From: JAYZDB01 sp036338025
Lineage (GTDB): Bacteria > Planctomycetota > UBA1135 > UBA2386
Length of the DNA: 10,462 nucleotides
Assembly (NCBI GenBank): GCA_036338025.1
Contig: JAYZDB010000014.1
Location: 1 to 10,462 of the forward strand
Direction of reading: 5' to 3'
Shown piece by piece: positions 7,581-10,462 of this stretch (position 1 is the stretch's first letter; every line of letters begins with the position of its first letter). Position numbers and translations under genes: made by a program. The notes below the pieces were generated by a model. The model was not told the DNA's origin. It saw nothing but the letters and a program-made list of their open reading frames with translations, and ran no database searches.

Positions 7581-7808
7581 CTAGTCGTCCTGCAAGGTGA
7601 CCTTGATGCCCTCGCCAGACAGATAATCCATCGCCCGTTGGATCACTTCGTTGTCACCTTCGACCTCCAACACCACAAACCCGCCCTCGTCGGTGACCGA
7701 CGCAGCACGAATATTCGTCACTACATCGAACTTGCGGGCTAGCAGATAGAGCAGCGGCTCCTTGACCAGACCCTGGGTAATCTCAAAATGGATGGTCTTC
7801 TTGGACAT
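7581..7808 (-). CDS. Stand-alone NIL-domain protein
   Basis: A 75-residue protein that is essentially one NIL domain, the ACT-like fold found at the C-terminus of the methionine importer ATPase MetN and in some ferredoxins. The match lies in the KKTIHFEI strand, then LVKEPLLYLLARKFDVVTNI (residues about 13-32), VTDEGGFVVLEVEGDNEVIQRA (about 38-59) and the closing LSGEGIKV. In MetN the domain binds methionine and inhibits transport; a role for the free form is not established. The ATG at 7808 is preferred because GGAAGG sits just upstream and the domain starts immediately; ATGs further upstream (7832, 7856) would only add an unmatched tail. It lies 50 bp upstream of gamma-glutamyltransferase on the same strand, which suggests a shared transcript and perhaps a sulfur amino acid connection, an inference from context alone. 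Confidence 0.85.
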   Translation of the reverse strand: MSKKTIHFEITQGLVKEPLLYLLARKFDVVTNIRAASVTDEGGFVVLEVEGDNEVIQRAMDYLSGEGIKVTLQDD

Positions 7809-7905
7809 CTCACCTTCCGGCGCTGTCGACATACTATTTCCGGTGCGAAAGACCACGGATCGTAGAAGGTCCGGCGGTCCGATGGAAAGAACTAATCCAC
7901 GACCC

Positions 7906-7932
7906 TTGATCCCCGGTGGAGCCCTCCATACT
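7906..7932 (+). promoter_or_regulatory. Likely promoter of tRNA-Cys
   Basis: TTGATC (7906-7911) and CATACT (7927-7932) each match the sigma70 consensus at 4 of 6 positions, with a 15-bp spacer that is a little short. The implied transcript start, near 7939, is about 9 bp before the mature tRNA 5' end. The isolated tRNA needs a promoter of its own because the upstream genes are on the other strand. Confidence 0.4.
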
Positions 7933-7947
7933 TTGCGCAGCCGAAGT

Positions 7948-8021
7948 GGTGCCTTGGCCGAGTGGTTAGGCAGTAGATTGCAAATCTTCGTAGATCGGTT
8001 CGATTCCGGTAGGCACCTCCA
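7948..8021 (+). tRNA. tRNA-Cys (anticodon GCA)
   Basis: A 74-base cloverleaf can be drawn by hand. The acceptor stem is GGTGCCT (7948-7954) with AGGCACC (8011-8017), perfect over 7 bp. The D-stem is GCC/GGC. The anticodon loop TTGCAAA holds GCA at 7980-7982. The variable loop is 4 bases (GTAG). The T-arm ATCGG-TTCGATT-CCGGT has one G-U pair. The discriminator base is T, as expected for tRNA-Cys, and CCA is encoded (8019-8021). The anticodon stem GTAGA/TCTTC contains a T-T mismatch at its second pair, which is unusual for a functional tRNA but tolerated in some. A strong hairpin follows 7 bp downstream. Confidence 0.95.
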
Positions 8022-8028
8022 GATGTAA

Positions 8029-8059
8029 GTCGCCCCCGAGGCTCAACCTAGGGGGCGAC
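8029..8059 (+). terminator. Strong hairpin after tRNA-Cys, probable terminator
   Basis: GTCGCCCCC (8029-8037) pairs perfectly with GGGGGCGAC (8051-8059), 9 bp, around a 13-base loop; AGG/CCT inside the loop can add 3 bp after a G-A mismatch. It begins 7 bp after the tRNA CCA. No T-run follows, so it may act as a tRNA 3' processing or terminator structure of the U-poor kind. It also separates the tRNA from the gene at 8089. Confidence 0.6.
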
Positions 8060-8088
8060 GCTGCTGACTTGACCGTCGCCCAGCGAGA

Positions 8089-8544
8089 ATGTCGAACCGG
8101 AACCCGATTCCACCGCCGGGCCGCCCTGCCCGATGGGCTCGAACCCTGGCCCTGATCTCAGCACACAGTCTGTTGGCTTGCACCGCCGCCGCCTGCATCG
8201 CCAACCGCTCGACCTTCTTGCGAGTTCCGGTCGCCTTCCCCGCGCCGTCGACCGGTGGTCTCTTGACCGCGACAGCAAGTTGCGCCGAAATCCGCCAGTT
8301 CATCCCGGATTTTCAGCCTGCCGGCGCCGCATTCTATTCTCGCGGACGCGTCGCTCTGCCATTCCTCGGGCACGATGACGACGGCGACGGAAACGTCGAT
8401 CGGATCACGGTGACGTTTCCTAGCCTCGCCGGGCAGGCAGCCTGGCTGATCATCGTGTACCCGGGAGCCGACCCGACCAGCCGATTCGTCGAATCTGACC
8501 AGGCCCAACAAGTCGAGCTGGACTTCACCCAGGCGCGCCGCTGA
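8089..8544 (+). CDS. Small predicted lipoprotein or secreted protein with Asp-rich loop, function unknown
   Basis: A 151-residue protein I do not recognise. A basic N-terminus (residues 1-17) leads into a short hydrophobic stretch ending LLAC (28-31), a near-consensus lipobox that would make Cys31 the lipidated residue; an ordinary Sec cleavage is the alternative. The mature part is probably beta-rich. DDDGDGNVD (96-104) follows the D-x-D-G-D-G spacing of calcium-binding loops such as those in dockerins and EF-hands, and is followed by strand-like DRITVTF and AAWLIIVYPG. Only a weak purine-rich stretch (GCGAGA) precedes the ATG. It stands alone: the tRNA hairpin is upstream and the decayed DJ-1 fragment begins 13 bp downstream on the opposite strand. 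Opposite-strand frames here lack any signal or motif, which favours this strand. Calcium binding is inferred from the motif only. Confidence 0.62.
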   Translation: MSNRNPIPPPGRPARWARTLALISAHSLLACTAAACIANRSTFLRVPVAFPAPSTGGLLTATASCAEIRQFIPDFQPAGAAFYSRGRVALPFLGHDDDGDGNVDRITVTFPSLAGQAAWLIIVYPGADPTSRFVESDQAQQVELDFTQARR

Positions 8545-8557
8545 GACCCTGGCGGCC

Positions 8558-8743
8558 CGGCACCAGCATCACGTCGCGACTGCAAACCACCGGCTCCAAA
8601 CCATCGACTCAGGCCAGCACAACCTCGATGCCACCGCGTCTTAGGATGTCGACGACGATGACAAGCTCCATCTCCTCGGCACCGGGCGCCAACAGGACCA
8701 GGGCTCGCTTCGCAACGGTGGTCTCGCGGACGGCTTCACGCAT
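8558..8743 (-). pseudogene. Decayed N-terminal fragment of a DJ-1/PfpI-family protein
   Basis: The DJ-1/PfpI family includes protein deglycase-like and chaperone-like proteins with a conserved cysteine near residue 106. Reading down from an ATG at 8743, preceded by a good GAGGGA ribosome site 5 bp away, gives RALVLLAPGAEEMELV, nearly identical to human DJ-1 RALVILAKGAEEMETV, then VDILRRGGIEVVLA against VDVMRRAGIKVTVA. Codon 45 is TGA (8609-8611) exactly where the family has Gly; GGA to TGA is a single change. In the same frame the similarity continues past the stop with EPVVCSRDVMLVP, matching DPVQCSRDVVICP of DJ-1, and then ends at about 8558. The remaining two thirds of the protein, with the reactive cysteine, is absent; the frame meets another TGA at 8525-8527. 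So there are two lesions: a nonsense change and a 3' deletion. Function is almost certainly lost, although a 44-residue peptide could still be made. Confidence 0.82.
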
Positions 8744-8800
8744 GATTTCCCTCAGCACAACAGAGACAGCTTCGCAGGCCAGAGGGAATATACTCCTCCC

Positions 8801-8998
8801 GTGAAGATGGTCACCAAACTCCTCTGCTACCTCATATTCCTGCTGATCGAAACACTGATCATCAGCGGGTCCGTAGTGGTGGTGGTCTGCTTCTACCTAC
8901 CGTTCGTCGCCATCAAGGGCATCGTCCTGACGCTACGAGGCAAAGCCACTACGACACCAAACACCGACCACGGCAACACGGCATCCTCGGCGACGTAA
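8801..8998 (+). CDS. Small membrane protein, function unknown
   Basis: A 65-residue protein dominated by hydrophobic residues 5-43 (KLLCYLIFLLIETLIISGS, then VVVVVCFYLPFVAIKGIVL), enough for one long or two short membrane helices, with a polar tail rich in Thr/Asn/Ala. I do not recognise a family. The GTG at 8801 is the first start; an ATG at 8807 would give 63 residues. A purine-rich AGAGGGA lies 13 bp before the GTG, rather far for a ribosome site, while TATACT (8789-8794) is placed so that a transcript could begin at or near the GTG (leaderless). It is divergent from the DJ-1 remnant (57 bp) and convergent with the gene ending at 9018 (19 bp gap). Length and lack of homology keep confidence moderate. 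Confidence 0.5.
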   Translation: MKMVTKLLCYLIFLLIETLIISGSVVVVVCFYLPFVAIKGIVLTLRGKATTTPNTDHGNTASSAT

Positions 8999-9017
8999 TC
9001 GCGAGGCCGCCGGCGTC

Positions 9018-9440
9018 TCACTTGTCCGGATCCGGGCGGGTCTCGGCGGGCCGCACCACCACGATCCGAGCGATCATGCGCCGCTGGCCGTCTAGCGCTG
9101 TGTAACCCTGGCGGACGCGAACCGTCATGGAGCCATCTGCATGCCACCAGGTCGGTTGACCGCTGGAATCAAGCCCACGACGCACGACCGGGGAGTGGGT
9201 CTTGGGGCAGGCTCCGATGTGGTCGGGATCCCCGTTCTCCACCGCCCCGGACGGCGTTTGCCGGCCAAGGGTGCGCGGCCTGGCCGCTGCCAGGGAGTCC
9301 GACGGTGCTGTCGCTGGTTTCTCAACCGATAGGACTGCACTGGTCTCACCCGGGTAGCCCGACCAGTCGAAGCCGGCCACCGCCACAACCACGGCCGTCG
9401 CCAACACCACAGCAGACAGGAATAGGGATTTCGTCTTCAC
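9018..9440 (-). CDS. Small secreted protein, function unknown
   Basis: A 140-residue protein not assigned to a family. Residues 1-22 (MKTKSLFLSAVVLATAVVVA...) form a clear Sec signal peptide or membrane anchor. A Pro/Ala/Ser-rich spacer (about 40-75) follows, then a compact region (76-132) with HIGACPKTHSPVVRRG, PTWWHADGSMTVRVRQGY and RRMIARIVVVRPAE. Its alternating hydrophobic strands suggest a small beta fold; only one cysteine (78) is in the mature part. The start is a GTG at 9440 with no convincing ribosome site. It lies 15 bp after the stop of the larger secreted-protein gene on the same strand, so the pair is probably one operon and the second gene may depend on coupled translation. Confidence 0.7.
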   Translation of the reverse strand: MKTKSLFLSAVVLATAVVVAVAGFDWSGYPGETSAVLSVEKPATAPSDSLAAARPRTLGRQTPSGAVENGDPDHIGACPKTHSPVVRRGLDSSGQPTWWHADGSMTVRVRQGYTALDGQRRMIARIVVVRPAETRPDPDK

Positions 9441-9455
9441 GGGCTTGCGAACTAA

Positions 9456-10462
9456 CTAATTGAGGGTCAATCGAACGACGTTGGAACTCTCGATCAGGGT
9501 GCCGCCAACGCCAACGACAATCCCCTGCATCCATGCCACACTGCCTTTCATCCCGGGGTCCGGCGGGATGTTGATCGGCGTCGACGCCCAGCTGCCGCGC
9601 TTGTCTTGAACGAAGCCCACCAAGCCGCCGGCCTTGTAGGTGCTGAGGCCACCCCAAAACCCGAGATGGAACAGCAGACCCAGGCGGCTGGTCGCCGGAT
9701 CGATCCGGAGAACGGCGCTGCCGAGCGACTGACCAACGACGGGCCCGCCCTCGCCCAGGCACACAATCAAGGGGATCATCTGGTAGACCGCGGGTGAATC
9801 ATGGAACTGCTCGGCCTGGGCAAAGAAACCGACGCTGGTGAACTTCTTGCCGGTCGCGGCGTCCGTATCGAAGGCCCCTGGACCCATGGTTGTCTCTGCG
9901 GAGTGGGTCGGATGCCCGCCGGCGGAACTTCCGAACAGCGACAAGGTCGGGTTGTCAAATAGCAGACTGACGTAGAGTTCGCCGCGCGGGCTCGGCTGAC
10001 CGAGCATGCCGTACATCCGGACCGTGTCGGTAGCCTTCTCATAGCTACCGCTGTAACTGTCCCGACCCGGTGCTATGTGGCGTTCGAGGTAGCTCGGGCG
10101 CATCACCGCCGTGGCTTGAAACGGTGACGTGCTGCTCTGGCCGGCGCTGCCTCGCAACACGATCGCAGCAGCCGCCCGCTTGCCCCCTACCAGCCCGGAC
10201 ATCGGCACCAACTTCTGCAGTTTGGGGTCCTTCGCCGCCGGGTCCAACTCGACCTGCACCGTGAAACTCCCGGGACTCGGAAGGTCGATTTGGATCGGGT
10301 CAAAGCGACCGGTCGCAGGAGCCGTAAAATCAACCACGTCGTAGTCCTTGAAGCCGAGCGCGGGACTGCCCAGCCGTTCCTCCTTGGTGCGGTAGGCCTG
10401 CAACGAGGGCACTTCCACCCGGGCCGGGAACAAGCCCTGAAAGCCGGCATGGACGGCAATCG
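9456..10462 (-). CDS. Large secreted or surface protein, C-terminal 334 residues (N-terminus beyond window)
   Basis: The frame is open to the right edge, so the gene begins outside the window; the in-frame TTG at 10431-10433 is internal, with IAVHAGFQG read just before it. The visible part is rich in Gly, Ser, Val and Pro and looks like a beta-sandwich extracellular protein: VDFTAPATGRFDPIQIDLPSPGSF near its start, and GRDSYSGSYEKATDTVRMYGMLGQ, GELYVSLLFDNPTLSLFG and GSAVLRIDPATSRLGLLFH further on. The C-terminus, PPDPGMKGSVAWMQGIVV to SNVVRLTLN, resembles the closing module of many planctomycete secreted proteins (P..G...L..Q..V...SN..R.T). No enzyme motif is visible. A small secreted-protein gene follows 15 bp downstream. 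Surface or export function is inferred from composition and context; the absent N-terminus would show a signal peptide if this is right. Confidence 0.75.
   Translation of the reverse strand, partial: IAVHAGFQGLFPARVEVPSLQAYRTKEERLGSPALGFKDYDVVDFTAPATGRFDPIQIDLPSPGSFTVQVELDPAAKDPKLQKLVPMSGLVGGKRAAAAIVLRGSAGQSSTSPFQATAVMRPSYLERHIAPGRDSYSGSYEKATDTVRMYGMLGQPSPRGELYVSLLFDNPTLSLFGSSAGGHPTHSAETTMGPGAFDTDAATGKKFTSVGFFAQAEQFHDSPAVYQMIPLIVCLGEGGPVVGQSLGSAVLRIDPATSRLGLLFHLGFWGGLSTYKAGGLVGFVQDKRGSWASTPINIPPDPGMKGSVAWMQGIVVGVGGTLIESSNVVRLTLN

Noticed and set aside
8158..8511. Minus-strand frame opposite the small lipoprotein
   Set aside because: No signal, domain or ribosome site; the plus strand has a signal sequence and an acidic loop. 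It also shows no DJ-1 similarity, so it is not the missing tail of the remnant.
8609..8611. Selenocysteine or stop-to-glycine recoding in the DJ-1 fragment
   Set aside because: TGA ends other genes here (for example uvrB), no recoding hairpin is apparent, and the protein is also truncated downstream, so simple decay explains it better.
10431..10433. TTG as the start of the right-edge secreted protein
   Set aside because: The frame remains open to the window edge with plausible protein sequence (IAVHAGFQG) before it and no ribosome site, so the TTG is internal.
1..10462. CRISPR array, insertion sequence or integrated element
   Set aside because: No regularly spaced direct repeats, transposase, integrase or attachment duplication of the tRNA 3' end was seen within the window.

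Overview
The window is about 60% or more G+C, densely coded on both strands, and looks chromosomal. It most resembles Planctomycetota. The lineage call rests on two adjacent membrane proteins with an MJ0042-type zinc ribbon at the N-terminal end, a HEAT-like C-terminus with the TG..FG...R..A...W..WW pattern common in planctomycete proteins, and a secreted protein ending in a short SN..RLTL-like tail. It is an inference from protein style, not from a marker gene. I saw no transposase, phage gene, CRISPR array or rRNA.

Layout. Positions 1-2893 (minus): nucleotide excision repair genes uvrB and uvrC, joined by a 4-base GTGA stop/start overlap; uvrC runs off the left edge after 285 complete codons. 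Positions 2894-3004: a divergent intergenic region with a good sigma70-like promoter facing right. Positions 3005-5805 (plus): two tandem genes, each encoding a CXXC-X16-CXXC zinc ribbon, a basic linker, one membrane helix and a different extracytoplasmic domain. Positions 5803-5832: an inverted repeat covering both stop codons of the convergent pair. Positions 5830-7808 (minus): a stand-alone NIL-domain protein followed by gamma-glutamyltransferase, probably one transcript. Positions 7948-8021 (plus): tRNA-Cys(GCA) with encoded CCA, followed by a 9-bp hairpin.

Positions 8089-8544 (plus): a small predicted lipoprotein or secreted protein with an Asp-rich calcium-loop-like motif. Positions 8558-8743 (minus): a decayed N-terminal piece of a DJ-1/PfpI-family gene. 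It keeps a good ribosome binding site and start, has a TGA where the family has glycine, and has lost everything past about residue 66. Positions 8801-8998 (plus): a tiny membrane protein. Positions 9018-10462 (minus): two secreted proteins of unknown function, 15 bp apart, the upstream one running off the right edge.

Functional themes: UvrB and UvrC form the damage-loading and dual-incision part of excision repair. GGT (glutathione breakdown to cysteine), a NIL domain (known from methionine/sulfur proteins) and tRNA-Cys sit together and may share a sulfur/cysteine theme, but this is only contextual. The strongest previously hidden item is the DJ-1 remnant, which is too short and broken to appear as an ordinary gene. 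I found no clear new multi-gene defence or biosynthetic system.
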